A program made the position numbers and the translations under genes. A DNA stretch of 64,000 nucleotides. Source: Pseudomonadota bacterium. GTDB lineage: Bacteria > Pseudomonadota > Gammaproteobacteria > Acidiferrobacterales > Acidiferrobacteraceae. Of this stretch, positions 38,792 through 48,804 are shown one piece after another. The stretch lies in contig JAKARI010000013.1 of the NCBI GenBank assembly GCA_021819245.1, positions 1 through 64,000 of the forward strand, read 5' to 3'. Numbering within the stretch: position 1 is the stretch's first letter; each line of letters begins with the position of its first letter. Below the pieces are notes generated by a model, which saw nothing but the letters and a program-made list of their open reading frames with translations, did no database searches and was not told where the DNA came from.

Positions 38792-40006
38792 ATGAGTCTC
38801 ATACGTCCTTTCCGGGGCTTGCGGCCCGACGCCGCGCACGCCGCCGCGGTCATAGCACCCCCCTATGACGTCTTGAGCAGCGCCGAGGCCCGGGAGGCGG
38901 TGGCCGGGCGCCCGTTCAGCTTCCTGCGAATCTCCAAGGCCGAGGTCGAACTCCCAGTCGACATCAACGCCACCGATGAAGCGGTGTTTCGGCAAGCGGC
39001 GCGCAATTGGGCGCGGTGGCGCCGCGAGGTGCTGATTCAGGACCCGACACCCTGCTACTACTGTTATGAACTGACGATGGGCGATCATACCCAAAAGGGT
39101 CTGGTGGCGGCCGCCTCGGTGGAGGCGTATGCCGAGGGACGCATCCGCCGCCATGAACTGACGCGTCCCGATAAAGAACGCGACCGGGTCCGCCACATCG
39201 AGGCCTTGAACGCGCAGACCGGCCCGGCCTTTCTCACGTTCCGCGCGCAGCCGGACATTGCCGCCCTGCTGGCACGCGCCTCCGAGGGTCAAGCGGCCAT
39301 CGATGCGGTTTTGAATGGTGTGCGCCACCGCCTCTGGGTGGTGGCCGACCAGGATCTGATCGACCGTCTCACGGCGGCCTTCGAGCGCCTTCCCCGGGTC
39401 TATATTGCCGATGGCCATCACAGGACGGCAGCGGCCCGCATCGTGGCGGGCAGCCGCGGGCCGCAGCCGGGCCCGCATCACGCCTTTCTGTCGGTGCTGT
39501 TCCCGGACAACGAGATGCAGATCTTGAACTATGATCGGGTGGTAGCCGACCTCCATGGTTTGACCGTGCCAGGCCTGCTCGAGGCCCTGGCGGCGTTGTG
39601 TGAGGTCCGGCCCGAGGAGGCGGCCGTGCGTCCGGCCGGGCCCGCCGAGTTCGGGATGTATCTCGCGGGTCACTGGTATCGGCTGCGCTTTCGAGGCGCC
39701 CGGCCGAAAGACGCGGTGGCGCGCCTCGACGTGAGCCTCCTGCAGGACCAGGTGCTGGCGCCGCTCTTGGGAATCACGGATCCGCGCCGCGATCAACGCA
39801 TCGAGTTCGTGGGAGGGATTCGCGGCCCGCAGGCGCTGGCGGCGCGCGTCGATCGCGTAGGGGGGGTTGCCTTTACACTGTATCCGACGGGGCTTGCGGA
39901 CCTCATGGAGGTCGCTGATCACGACGCGGTCATGCCACCCAAATCGACGTGGTTCGAGCCCAAGCTCGCCGACGGGCTTGTTTCCTACAGTCTGGAGGAC
40001 GGTTAG
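38792..40006 (+). CDS. DUF1015 family protein
   Basis: PFRGLRPDAAHAAAVIAPPYDVLSSAEAREA; YIADGHHRTAAA; overall length. Confidence 0.88.
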   Translation: MSLIRPFRGLRPDAAHAAAVIAPPYDVLSSAEAREAVAGRPFSFLRISKAEVELPVDINATDEAVFRQAARNWARWRREVLIQDPTPCYYCYELTMGDHTQKGLVAAASVEAYAEGRIRRHELTRPDKERDRVRHIEALNAQTGPAFLTFRAQPDIAALLARASEGQAAIDAVLNGVRHRLWVVADQDLIDRLTAAFERLPRVYIADGHHRTAAARIVAGSRGPQPGPHHAFLSVLFPDNEMQILNYDRVVADLHGLTVPGLLEALAALCEVRPEEAAVRPAGPAEFGMYLAGHWYRLRFRGARPKDAVARLDVSLLQDQVLAPLLGITDPRRDQRIEFVGGIRGPQALAARVDRVGGVAFTLYPTGLADLMEVADHDAVMPPKSTWFEPKLADGLVSYSLEDG

Positions 40007-40326
40007 GCCGAGCAGAGCCGCGCGGTCATGCAACCGCCCGCCTGCTCTCCATTGTCGAGCCCGTGGATCTTCAGCTTGTTGCCCTTGGCGAAGTCCACCA
40101 GAAAGCTAAAGGCGCTTGGGTTGACGCTCTTGAGTTCGGGATCCACGACCAGACACCTGCGGCCATCAATCACCTGCGGCTGCACATAATGTGAGTACCG
40201 GATACGGCGGTCCATGCCGAAGGTGGAAAGACTGCCGCTGATCCGCTCCATCCAGTCGCTGGGCCTGAAAGTGCGGCCATCCTCGGTCACTCCTTCGATC
40301 ACGATCTTGTTGCCGATTTCCGTCAT
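40003..40326 (-). CDS. DUF3579-like small conserved protein
   Basis: GVTEDGRTFRPSDWMERISGSLSTFG...VDPELKSVNPSAFSFLVDFAKGNKLKIHGLD. Confidence 0.78.
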   Translation of the reverse strand: MTEIGNKIVIEGVTEDGRTFRPSDWMERISGSLSTFGMDRRIRYSHYVQPQVIDGRRCLVVDPELKSVNPSAFSFLVDFAKGNKLKIHGLDNGEQAGGCMTARLCSA

Positions 40327-40396
40327 CGTCTCTACCCTCGCTGTCCTGCTGCGCCGTACGCGTCATCCTTTATGGGGAGATCATAGCTCATTTTCA

Positions 40397-41497
40397 TCAA
40401 GATTTAACGGTATTGGGTCCCGATTTCGACGAAAGGTTCCGTCGCGCCGCGGAAAGCGCCCCGTCAAGGGTCTCATGGCCCTCGGAGCGCACCCGCGCCT
40501 GAAGCCCCTCGACAATCGCCGCCACGAGCCCGGGGCCCTCATAAACGAGACCCGTATAAAGCTGGAGCAAGGAGGCCCCCGCCACTAAATGATCCCAGGC
40601 TTGTACTGCATTATTTATGCCACCTACCCCTATGATGGGAATATTCGGTAAGACTTTGAAAACGTGAGATATTATCTCCCGAGACCTGGGGGCAAGGGGG
40701 GGTCCACTCAAGCCCCCTTGCACGCCTGCGGTGTTGGCATGCGCCCAATCGGGGCGTGCAACCGTGGTATTGGTGGCAATCACCGCATCACAGAGGCCCT
40801 CGGCCAGCACGGCGAGCAGGGCCTCGAGCGCCTCCGGAGTGAAGTCCGGTGCGATCTTGACGGCGACCGGGACGCGGCGGCCGAGGCGGCGCGCGAGGGC
40901 CGCCTGGTCCTCGCGCAGGGCCCCAAGCAGGGTGCGCGCGATATCCGGTTGCTGGAGGGCGCGCAGGCCCGGCGTATTGGGCGAAGACAGGTTGACGGTC
41001 AGATAATCGGCGTACGGGGCGAGCGCGGCAAATCCCAGCCTGTAGTCATCGACGGCGCGCTCAAGCGGCGTATCGCGGTTTTTGCCGATATTGACCCCGA
41101 TGGGGATCGCCGGGCGTGCGGCGCGCAGGCGTGTTGCCAACGCCTCCATGCCGGCGTTATTGAAACCGAGGCGATTGATGAGCGCGCGCTGTTCGGGCAG
41201 CCGGAACAGGCGCGGGCGGGGATTGCCGGGCTGCGCGCGCGGGGTGACCGTACCCACCTCGAGGAAGCCGAAACCGAGCGCTGCCAGGCCGTGCAGGGCG
41301 CGGCCATCCTTGTCAAAGCCGGCCGCCAGGCCGACCGGGTTCGCGAACGACAGCCCCAGGGTGTGTACCGCCAAAGGCCCGTCGGCTGCAGGTCTTGACC
41401 GGTACAAGGTCCCGAACACGCGCAGGGCCAGCAGGGCGGCCTCATGGGCGGTCTCGGGGGGCAGGAGAAACAGCCATGGACGCAGGGCCTTGTACAT
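40397..41497 (-). CDS. pyrD: Dihydroorotate dehydrogenase (quinone)
   Basis: LSFANPVGLAAGFDKDGRA, GVNIGKNRDTPLE, LTVNLSSPNTPGLR, VKIAPDFT, IGVGGI. Confidence 0.95.
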   Translation of the reverse strand: MYKALRPWLFLLPPETAHEAALLALRVFGTLYRSRPAADGPLAVHTLGLSFANPVGLAAGFDKDGRALHGLAALGFGFLEVGTVTPRAQPGNPRPRLFRLPEQRALINRLGFNNAGMEALATRLRAARPAIPIGVNIGKNRDTPLERAVDDYRLGFAALAPYADYLTVNLSSPNTPGLRALQQPDIARTLLGALREDQAALARRLGRRVPVAVKIAPDFTPEALEALLAVLAEGLCDAVIATNTTVARPDWAHANTAGVQGGLSGPPLAPRSREIISHVFKVLPNIPIIGVGGINNAVQAWDHLVAGASLLQLYTGLVYEGPGLVAAIVEGLQARVRSEGHETLDGALSAARRNLSSKSGPNTVKS

Positions 41498-41498
41498 T

Positions 41499-42215
41499 CT
41501 AGAAGCGCTCACCGGGGGCGAGGGTGCGCCAGGCGCCCGGCTTGAGCCCGCCTAGGCGTATCCGCCCGATGCGCACGCGTGTCAAGGCGCGGACCTCATG
41601 GCCGACCTCGCGCAGCATGCGCCGGATCTGGCGCTTGCGCCCTTCGGTCAGAATCATGATGAGCGCGTCTTTGTCGAGACGCGCGACACGCACCGGGCGC
41701 AGGGGGCGGTCATCGAGCGTGAAGGGCCCGCGCAGCGTGGCCAAGGCGGCGTCACTGATCGGTCCATCCACGCGCACATGGTATTCCTTCTCGATGTCAT
41801 GGCCGCCGATCAGAAGGCGCGCGATACGCCCATCTTCCGTAAACACCAGCAGGCCCTGGGAATCGATATCGAGCCGCCCGGCCACGGCGAGCCCCGCGGG
41901 GACGCGCGGGGCCGGCGCGGGGCCGGCATACGACCCGTCGGTGAGCAGGACGTGGGCGCTTTGATAGCCCTTTTCCGGCTGGCCCGAGACGTAGCCCGAG
42001 GGCTTATTCATGACAATGGTGACGCGCCGCTGCTGGCGCGCGCGCGCGCCGGGTGCGAGCGTGATGCGGGCGTTCGGGGCGGCGCGTTCGCCGATGACCG
42101 CGCGATGCCCATCGACCTCCACCAGACCCCGTTCGATATAGGAATCGGCCTCGCGCCGCGAGCACACGCCGCGCGCGGCGAGCAGTTTGGAGATGCGCAC
42201 AAGGGCGTCGGTCAT
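41499..42215 (-). CDS. Pseudouridine synthase, RsuA/RluB/RluF family
   Basis: S4 domain ([25 protein letters not shown]), [33 protein letters not shown] opens to 42860 but homology begins at MTDALV (42215). Confidence 0.9.
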   Translation of the reverse strand: MTDALVRISKLLAARGVCSRREADSYIERGLVEVDGHRAVIGERAAPNARITLAPGARARQQRRVTIVMNKPSGYVSGQPEKGYQSAHVLLTDGSYAGPAPAPRVPAGLAVAGRLDIDSQGLLVFTEDGRIARLLIGGHDIEKEYHVRVDGPISDAALATLRGPFTLDDRPLRPVRVARLDKDALIMILTEGRKRQIRRMLREVGHEVRALTRVRIGRIRLGGLKPGAWRTLAPGERF

Positions 42216-42247
42216 GGGGGGGTCCCGGAAAGAGCGCGTGCCGTCGG

Positions 42248-42277
42248 TTGTCGGGGCGCCCGAACGCTCGGTACAAT
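42248..42277 (+). promoter_or_regulatory. Candidate sigma70 promoter upstream of ilvD
   Basis: TTGTCG (42248-42253), 18-bp spacer, TACAAT (42272-42277), ATG at 42297. Confidence 0.4.
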
Positions 42278-42296
42278 GGCGGCCCGCGGAGGACGT

Positions 42297-43973
42297 ATGA
42301 TAAAGCTTAACCGTTATAGCGCAAAGATCACGGGGCCCAAATCCCAAGGGGCATCGCAGGCGATGCTGTATGGCACGGGGCTTCGGGCCGAAGACATGGA
42401 TAAGGCCCAGGTCGGGATCGGCAGCGTATGGTTTGAGGGCAATACCTGCAATATGCACCTCTTGGACCTTGCCGCCCTGGTCAAGGAGGGCGTGGGGAAG
42501 GCGGGGCTTATCGGTATGCGATTCAATACCGTCGGGGTCTCGGATGGTATGTCCATGGGCACGGATGGGATGAGCTTTTCCCTGCAATCCCGGGACCTTA
42601 TCGCGGATTCGATCGAGACTGTCATGGGCGCGCAGTGGTATGACGCGCAGATCACGCTGCCAGGGTGCGACAAGAATATGCCGGGCTGCATCATCGGCAT
42701 GGCGCGCATCAATCGCCCGGGGCTCATGATCTATGGCGGGACCATCAAGCCCGGTCACGCCCACGGGGAGACGCTCGATATCGTCTCGGCCTTTCAGGCC
42801 TACGGGGCCTTTCTGGCCGGCAAGATCACCGAGGAGCAGCGCAGCGAGGTCATTCATCACGCCTGTCCCGGGCCTGGGGCCTGCGGGGGCATGTACACCG
42901 CCAATACCATGGCCTCGGCGATCGAGGCCCTGGGTATGAGCCTACCCTACAGTTCATCAACGCCTGCGGTCGATGCCGGCAAGCGTGAGGAGTGCCTGCG
43001 CGCAGGGGCGGCGGTGCGTCTCTTGCTTGAGCGAGACATCAAGCCCCGCGACATCATGACTCGTGCCGCCTTTGAAAACGCACTCGCGATGGTGATGGTG
43101 TTGGGGGGGTCTACCAACGCGGTCTTGCATCTTATCGCCATGGCGCGGGCCGTGGATGTCACCCTGACGCTGGAAGACATTCAGGCGGCAAGCGACCGCG
43201 TCCCTCTGCTTGCGGATCTCAAGCCCAGCGGACAATACGTCATGGAGGACCTGCATAAGGCCGGTGGCGTGCCGGCCGTCATGCGCCTTTTGTGGGACCA
43301 TGGCCTGATTCACGGCGACTGCCTGACCGTGACCGGCAAGACCATGGCCGAGAACCTCGCCGTGGCCGAGCCGCTGCGCGCGGGCCAATCCGTGATCCGG
43401 CCCTGGGACCAGCCCATCAAGGCGACTGCGCACATCCAGATCCTATCGGGTAACCTGGCGCCCGGCGGCTCGGTGGCCAAGATCACAGGAAAGGAGGGGC
43501 TGTCTTTTGTCGGGCCGGCCCGGGTATTCGACTCCGAGGAGGCGATGCTGGCAGCCCTCGAGGCCGGCGCGATTCAACGCGGAGATGTCGTCGTCATCCG
43601 CTATGAGGGGCCCAAAGGCGGGCCCGGGATGCCGGAGATGCTGACGCCGACGTCGGCGCTCATGGGGGCCGGGCTCGGGGCCGACGTGGCGCTTATTACA
43701 GACGGCCGGTTCTCGGGGGGGTCGCATGGCTTTATCATTGGCCATGTCGTGCCCGAGGCCCAGGACGGCGGCCCGATCGCGCTCATCCGGGACGGGGACC
43801 GCATCACCATCGATGCGCAGGCGCGGCGCCTGTCGGCGGATGTCAGTGACGAGGAATGGGCGCGGCGGCGGGCGGCGTGGCGTATGCCGCCGTACAAGGC
43901 GACGCGCGGGACCTTGAAGAAATATATCAAGAACGTTCAGAACGCATCCCTTGGGTGCGTGACCGACGAGTAG
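42297..43973 (+). CDS. ilvD: Dihydroxy-acid dehydratase
   Basis: GISDGMSMG-like [72 protein letters not shown]. Start corrected from 41598. Confidence 0.97.
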   Translation: MIKLNRYSAKITGPKSQGASQAMLYGTGLRAEDMDKAQVGIGSVWFEGNTCNMHLLDLAALVKEGVGKAGLIGMRFNTVGVSDGMSMGTDGMSFSLQSRDLIADSIETVMGAQWYDAQITLPGCDKNMPGCIIGMARINRPGLMIYGGTIKPGHAHGETLDIVSAFQAYGAFLAGKITEEQRSEVIHHACPGPGACGGMYTANTMASAIEALGMSLPYSSSTPAVDAGKREECLRAGAAVRLLLERDIKPRDIMTRAAFENALAMVMVLGGSTNAVLHLIAMARAVDVTLTLEDIQAASDRVPLLADLKPSGQYVMEDLHKAGGVPAVMRLLWDHGLIHGDCLTVTGKTMAENLAVAEPLRAGQSVIRPWDQPIKATAHIQILSGNLAPGGSVAKITGKEGLSFVGPARVFDSEEAMLAALEAGAIQRGDVVVIRYEGPKGGPGMPEMLTPTSALMGAGLGADVALITDGRFSGGSHGFIIGHVVPEAQDGGPIALIRDGDRITIDAQARRLSADVSDEEWARRRAAWRMPPYKATRGTLKKYIKNVQNASLGCVTDE

Positions 43974-44024
43974 CGGCGATTATCGCGCCTTCATAAGAAT
44001 CACTCACCAGGAGATCATACCGAC

Positions 44025-44234
44025 ATGACAAAGATTACCGTGAAGGCCAATGGACCGTATCTCGTCACGGGCGCCGACGTGGTCGACGAGACCGGGGCAT
44101 CGTTCCCAGTCGAGGCCGGGAAACCGATTGCGCTCTGTCGTTGCGGGGCGTCACACAAAAAGCCTTTTTGCGACGGCAGCCACATCAAGATCGGGTTTAA
44201 GGCCGCCGAAGGCGCGGCCGCCGCCAAGAAGTGA
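44025..44234 (+). CDS. CDGSH-type iron-sulfur protein
   Basis: CRCGASHKKPFCDGSH (CxC-X6-CDGSH). Confidence 0.93.
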   Translation: MTKITVKANGPYLVTGADVVDETGASFPVEAGKPIALCRCGASHKKPFCDGSHIKIGFKAAEGAAAAKK

Positions 44235-44462
44235 CGCGATGACGCACGTCCCCGAGGCACATGGCAGCGGGCGGCCCGGCCCAAGGCGGCCAGGGGGCAG
44301 GACCGGGGGCGCGAAGCGTGGAGTTCCCATGGACTTTCAAAGGGTTCCGGGCAACTCCTCGCTGGCGGGTAGCGGATCAGGCCAGCGGCCATGGCGGGCC
44401 GACGAGCGATCCTTCACAAATCGGGCCCACACTGTATAGTTAAGGGCGAGCAGGAGGCAGTT

Positions 44463-45389
44463 ATGCCCGAGAACACGATTTCCACCCTCTATCGTAAGCC
44501 GTGTCCATCCTGTGCACGCCAATATGCGCGGGATTCCCGGGCCTGCCCGTTTTGCGGCTACACCGAGGCCCTGGCGACCGAGGCCGAGGAGGATCAGGAA
44601 CGACTCTATGGGGAATATCTGGCGGCACGCCGTAAGCAGACCCATGACGAGGTCGAACGGCTGCGCCGGGCCGCGGCCTTGTATCCTGAGGACCGCACGC
44701 GGGAACGCGCCCTGGCACTGGCAATCAGCGATGAACAGGCCCTTGACCGGGAGTGGGCCACCTACCACGAGGGCCGCCAGCAGCGGGTCCTCGAGGAGCC
44801 TGCGCCACGGCACATCACGCTGAGTGCGGACAGCGGCGGGCACGAGCCCGCGGCGGTCGCCGGGCCTGTCGAGGAACAGGCCCGTCCCCTGGCCCACACC
44901 GATGCGCCGGACCAGGGCCGCGAAGAGGCCGCCCACCGCAAGGCCCCTCGTCAGGAGATGCGTCACGAACCGAAAGAGCACGTCCTTGCCGTCGAAAAGG
45001 ACGAGCAGCCGTCGCCTACCCGGGTCGAGGAGAGCGACGCCCAGACCCCCGCGCCCGTGGGCGCCAACCCCGTCGGCGCAAACCGTGAGCGACACCACGA
45101 CCCTAAACGGGTCGGACAGCATGGCGGCACACATCGAGAGGCCGCCCATCCGGAACCCCCGCAGCGGGCCATGGCCGACAAGGAGTGCCCGGTATGCGCG
45201 GCGACCCTGCCCGATGGCGTGGAGCGCTGCGTCTGCGGCTATGTCTTCGGGGCTGATGTCGTGATCGCGACAAGCACATGCCCGCACTGCACGGCGCCGG
45301 TCGTCGCGGGTGTCGAGCGTTGTCGTTGTGGCTACCCGCTCGCCGCGCAGGCGCGGCCATCGGGGATACCGGGGCTGCGGCGGCGCTAG
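44463..45389 (+). CDS. Zinc-ribbon protein with long charged low-complexity linker
   Basis: CPSCARQYARDSRACPFCGY, CPVCAATLPDGVERCVCGY, CPHCTAPVVAGVERCRCGY. Confidence 0.7.
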   Translation: MPENTISTLYRKPCPSCARQYARDSRACPFCGYTEALATEAEEDQERLYGEYLAARRKQTHDEVERLRRAAALYPEDRTRERALALAISDEQALDREWATYHEGRQQRVLEEPAPRHITLSADSGGHEPAAVAGPVEEQARPLAHTDAPDQGREEAAHRKAPRQEMRHEPKEHVLAVEKDEQPSPTRVEESDAQTPAPVGANPVGANRERHHDPKRVGQHGGTHREAAHPEPPQRAMADKECPVCAATLPDGVERCVCGYVFGADVVIATSTCPHCTAPVVAGVERCRCGYPLAAQARPSGIPGLRRR

Positions 45390-45418
45390 CCGACCATCCT
45401 CCGGCGGCGGGTCTTTGG

Positions 45419-45715
45419 CTAGCGCAGGCGGGCCTTCAGGCCGCGCACCTCGCGATGCAAATCGTCGATCTCATGCAAGAGGTCCATGATGACTGCGACC
45501 AGCTCCCAGTCGGTATCGAGGCCACGCTTGAGACGGGCCGCGCGCCGCACCAAGCCCACGCAGACGGCCGGATAGCGATCGGCATGCGCGGGCACCACAC
45601 CAAGCGCAATCAGGGCATCAAGCTCCGCGGGCGTCACGCGTGCGCTGCCGCAGAGCTCGGCGTGGGTCACGACCCCGGACTCATCTAAGAGCAGGCCTTC
45701 GAGAATGTCGGTCAT
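45419..45715 (-). CDS. cbpM: CbpM-like chaperone modulator (MerR-like)
   Basis: Short protein next to cbpA; TPAELDALIALGVV, C-terminal coiled coil LLHEIDDLHREVRGLKARL. Confidence 0.75.
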   Translation of the reverse strand: MTDILEGLLLDESGVVTHAELCGSARVTPAELDALIALGVVPAHADRYPAVCVGLVRRAARLKRGLDTDWELVAVIMDLLHEIDDLHREVRGLKARLR

Positions 45716-46644
45716 GCCGCCGTCTCCCAATGGGCGCGCGGATTGAAGGCGAGGTCGTGGGCCATCGTCTGATACAGTGTGCGCGCGTGCTCGCTCTCGA
45801 CCTTTGGATTGATGATCTCAATCACCACATACTGATCGCCGGCCGGGTTGCCCGGCATGCCGCGCCCTTTCAGGCGCAGTTTCTGGCCAGATTGGGAGTT
45901 TTCGGGTAACCGCAGCTCCACGGTCCCGGCCAGGGTCGGGACCTTGAGCCGTGTGCCGAGGGCCGCCTCCCACGGGGTCACGGGCGCCGTCAGATAGAGG
46001 TCGCGACCGTCGGCGCGGTAGAGCGCGTGCGGGGCGATCGCGACGTCGAGATAGAGATCTCCCGGCCCCCCGGGGCCGGGACTGCCTTGGCCCGCCAGCC
46101 GAATCTGCTGGCCCTGCTGGATACCCTTGGGGATGCGCACATTGAGCGTGCGCGTCTCCGACACCAGGTGCCCTTTGGCATCATGCCGGGGAATGGTCAG
46201 GCGCAGCGCACGGGTGCCCCCGTGAAAGGCCTCTTCCAGCGTGACGGTGATGTGCGCGACCTCATCTGCGCCGCGCGAGGCATGGTGCCCACCGGCCGCC
46301 CTGCCGCCCCCCCCAAACAGGCTCTCGAAGAAGTCGCTGAATCCCTCTCCGTGAAAGACGTGCGCGCCGCCGGCACCATGCGCGGTTTGCTGCCAGTCCG
46401 GGGGCGGCGTGAAGTCCTGATCCGGCTGCCATTGACTGCCCAGGCGATCATAAGCCGCCCGCTTTTCCGGGTCCCGCAAGACCTCGTAGGCCTCACCGAT
46501 CTCCTTGAAGCGTTCCTCGGCCTTCGGCTCTTTGCTGACGTCCGGATGATACCGGCGCGCGAGCTTGCGATAGGCGCGCTTGATGTCCTCGGCGCTCGCC
46601 GTTCGCTCGATCCCCATGATCTGATAATAATCGCGATAGTGCAT
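45712..46644 (-). CDS. cbpA: Curved DNA-binding protein CbpA (DnaJ C-terminal family)
   Basis: J domain DYYQIMGIERTASAEDIKRAYRKLARRYHPDVSKE; IPKGIQQGQQIRLAGQG. Confidence 0.93.
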   Translation of the reverse strand: MHYRDYYQIMGIERTASAEDIKRAYRKLARRYHPDVSKEPKAEERFKEIGEAYEVLRDPEKRAAYDRLGSQWQPDQDFTPPPDWQQTAHGAGGAHVFHGEGFSDFFESLFGGGGRAAGGHHASRGADEVAHITVTLEEAFHGGTRALRLTIPRHDAKGHLVSETRTLNVRIPKGIQQGQQIRLAGQGSPGPGGPGDLYLDVAIAPHALYRADGRDLYLTAPVTPWEAALGTRLKVPTLAGTVELRLPENSQSGQKLRLKGRGMPGNPAGDQYVVIEIINPKVESEHARTLYQTMAHDLAFNPRAHWETAA

Positions 46645-46676
46645 GGCGCGTTATGTGCGGGCGCTGATGCCCATCT

Positions 46677-48047
46677 TCAAGACCCCCGCTGGGCGCGTGC
46701 CTGCTCAGGCGCGTTGCCCACATAGGTCGCAGGGGTGAGCGTGCGCAGGGCCGCGCGCACCTCGGCCGGGAGCGACAGGCCATCGATGAAGGCCGCCAGA
46801 TCCGAAGCGCTGAGCGCGCGACCGCGACTTAAGTCCTTCAGGCCCTCGTAGCCGCCGGCCAGACCATAACGACGCATGACAGTCTGTACGGCCTCGGTCA
46901 GGACCTCCACATGACTATCGAGATCGGCGCGCATGCGGTGTTCGTCTATCATGAGCTTGCCAAGCCCGCGGGCGCACGCGCGATAGGCGAGCAGGGCGTA
47001 ACCAAAGGCGCTGCCCATGTTGCGCAGGACCGTCGAATCGCTGAGGTCGCGCTGAAAGCGGCTGATCGGGAGCTTGGCCGCGAGGTGGCCGAGAAGGGCA
47101 TTGGCAAGCCCGAGGTTCCCCTCGGCATTCTCAAAATCGATCGGGTTGACCTTGTGCGGCATGGTCGACGAGCCGACCTCGCCTGTGCGGGTCTTTTGGC
47201 GGAAATACCCAAGCGAGATATAGCCCCACAGGTCGCGCGCGAGGTCGATCAGGATGGTGTTGGTGCGGGCTAGGGCGTCGCAGAGCTCGGCCAGCCCGTC
47301 GTGTGGCTCGATCTGAGTCGTATGCGGATTTTGCGAAAGCCCAAGGCCGGACAGGGTGCGCGCGGCCACCTCCGGCCAATCGACCTCGGGATAGGCAACA
47401 TAGTGCGCATTGTAATTACCGACCGCACCATTCATCTTGGCCTGCAGCGGGATCGCACCAAGCTGCGCGCGTGCGCGCGTAAGGCGTGTCACGAATACCC
47501 GAATCTCCTTGCCGATGGTCGTCGGCGAGGCCGGTTGCCCGTGCGTGCGCGCCAGCATGGGGATGTCGGCCGTGGCGCGCGCGAGATCGTCAAGCGCGGT
47601 GATAATGGTATCGAGTGCCGGGATGAGTACCGTGTCGCGCCCGGCCTGCGCCATGAGCGCATAGGCGACATTGTTGACGTCTTCCGAGGTGAGCGCAAAA
47701 TGGACGAATTCGCTCGCGGCCTTCAGGTCCTCGTGGTCTGTCATGAACGTTCGCAGGTAGTATTCTATGGCCTTGACGTCATGATTGGTTTGGGCCTCGA
47801 TGGCCTTGATGGCGGCCCCCGCCGATTCATCGAAATCGGCCACCAGGGCGGCCAGGCGCGCGCGCGCCCCCGGCGAAAATGGGGCCAGTTCGGTAATGGC
47901 TGGTTCGTCGCTCAAACCCACAAGCCAAGCGATCTCGGCACGCAATCGCGCGCGCATGAGGCCGGATTCGCTAAAGATCGACGCAAGCGCGCGTGTGTCG
48001 CGCGCGTAGCGGCCATCAAGGGGAGACAATGCAGACAGTTCGCTCAC
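46677..48047 (-). CDS. purB: Adenylosuccinate lyase
   Basis: LSPLDGRYA, SSTMPHKVNPIDFENAEGNLG, ARTHGQPASPTTIGKE. Confidence 0.96.
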   Translation of the reverse strand: MSELSALSPLDGRYARDTRALASIFSESGLMRARLRAEIAWLVGLSDEPAITELAPFSPGARARLAALVADFDESAGAAIKAIEAQTNHDVKAIEYYLRTFMTDHEDLKAASEFVHFALTSEDVNNVAYALMAQAGRDTVLIPALDTIITALDDLARATADIPMLARTHGQPASPTTIGKEIRVFVTRLTRARAQLGAIPLQAKMNGAVGNYNAHYVAYPEVDWPEVAARTLSGLGLSQNPHTTQIEPHDGLAELCDALARTNTILIDLARDLWGYISLGYFRQKTRTGEVGSSTMPHKVNPIDFENAEGNLGLANALLGHLAAKLPISRFQRDLSDSTVLRNMGSAFGYALLAYRACARGLGKLMIDEHRMRADLDSHVEVLTEAVQTVMRRYGLAGGYEGLKDLSRGRALSASDLAAFIDGLSLPAEVRAALRTLTPATYVGNAPEQARAQRGS

Positions 48048-48159
48048 ACATATCCTTCCGGCATTTAGCCGCGATCATACGTTGTCGTGACATCCTCCCC
48101 ACCCTGACAGGCCATGCGGCCTGTCATGACGGCAAGACCTGTCGCGCCTTTCGGGACTC

Positions 48160-48804
48160 GTGACAGACCGCGCCCGTTCGCGCCTGCAGGCGCTGGCCGC
48201 CGAGGTACGCGCGTGCCATGCCTGCGACGATCTTCCATACGGCCCGCGCCCGATATTTCAGGCCGCCGCCGAGGCCCGCATCCTCATCATAGGTCAGGCC
48301 CCGGGCCGGCGCGTCCATGACACCGGCATCCCCTGGAACGACCCGAGCGGCGACCGCCTGCGGTCCTGGCTCGGGGTCGATCGCGCGGCCTTTTATGGCC
48401 CCGCTTTCGCCATTATCCCCATGGGGCTTTGCTATCCCGGTTCGGGACCGCGCGGGGACCACCCGCCACGCCGCCGGTGTGCGCCCCTGTGGTTTGCACG
48501 CCTGCGCACACTGTTGCCGGATGTGCGGCTTACGCTGCTCATAGGGCGCTATGCGCAAGCCTATCACCTCACGGGCCCCGGCGCGCGCCACGGCGTCGCC
48601 TGGCACGCCCGTCGCGGGCCCCATTATGGCGCGGTCTGGCCACTGCCGCACCCGTCGGGGCGCAATAACGCATGGCTCGCCCGCCACCCGTGGTTTGCCG
48701 CCGAGATTCTCCCGGCGCTTCAGATCCGGGTGCGCGAAGCCCTCTCAGGCGGGGCATCGAGCGCGATTACGCCCCCCCCGAGACACACGCCCCGTCCGTT
48801 ATAG
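48160..48804 (+). CDS. Uracil-DNA glycosylase superfamily protein
   Basis: ILIIGQAPGRRVHDTGIPWNDPSGDRLRSWLGVDRAAFYGP, PMGLCYPGSGPRGDHPPRRRCAPLW, LPHPSGRN. GTG start. Confidence 0.87.
   Translation: MTDRARSRLQALAAEVRACHACDDLPYGPRPIFQAAAEARILIIGQAPGRRVHDTGIPWNDPSGDRLRSWLGVDRAAFYGPAFAIIPMGLCYPGSGPRGDHPPRRRCAPLWFARLRTLLPDVRLTLLIGRYAQAYHLTGPGARHGVAWHARRGPHYGAVWPLPHPSGRNNAWLARHPWFAAEILPALQIRVREALSGGASSAITPPPRHTPRPL

Noticed and set aside
38747-40033. 428-aa minus-strand ORF antisense to DUF1015
   Set aside because: No domain-like sequence; fully opposite a well-supported CDS.
41598-42296. Upstream extension of the ilvD ORF
   Set aside because: It overlaps the pseudouridine synthase gene antisense; IlvD homology starts at 42297, with a promoter-like sequence just upstream.
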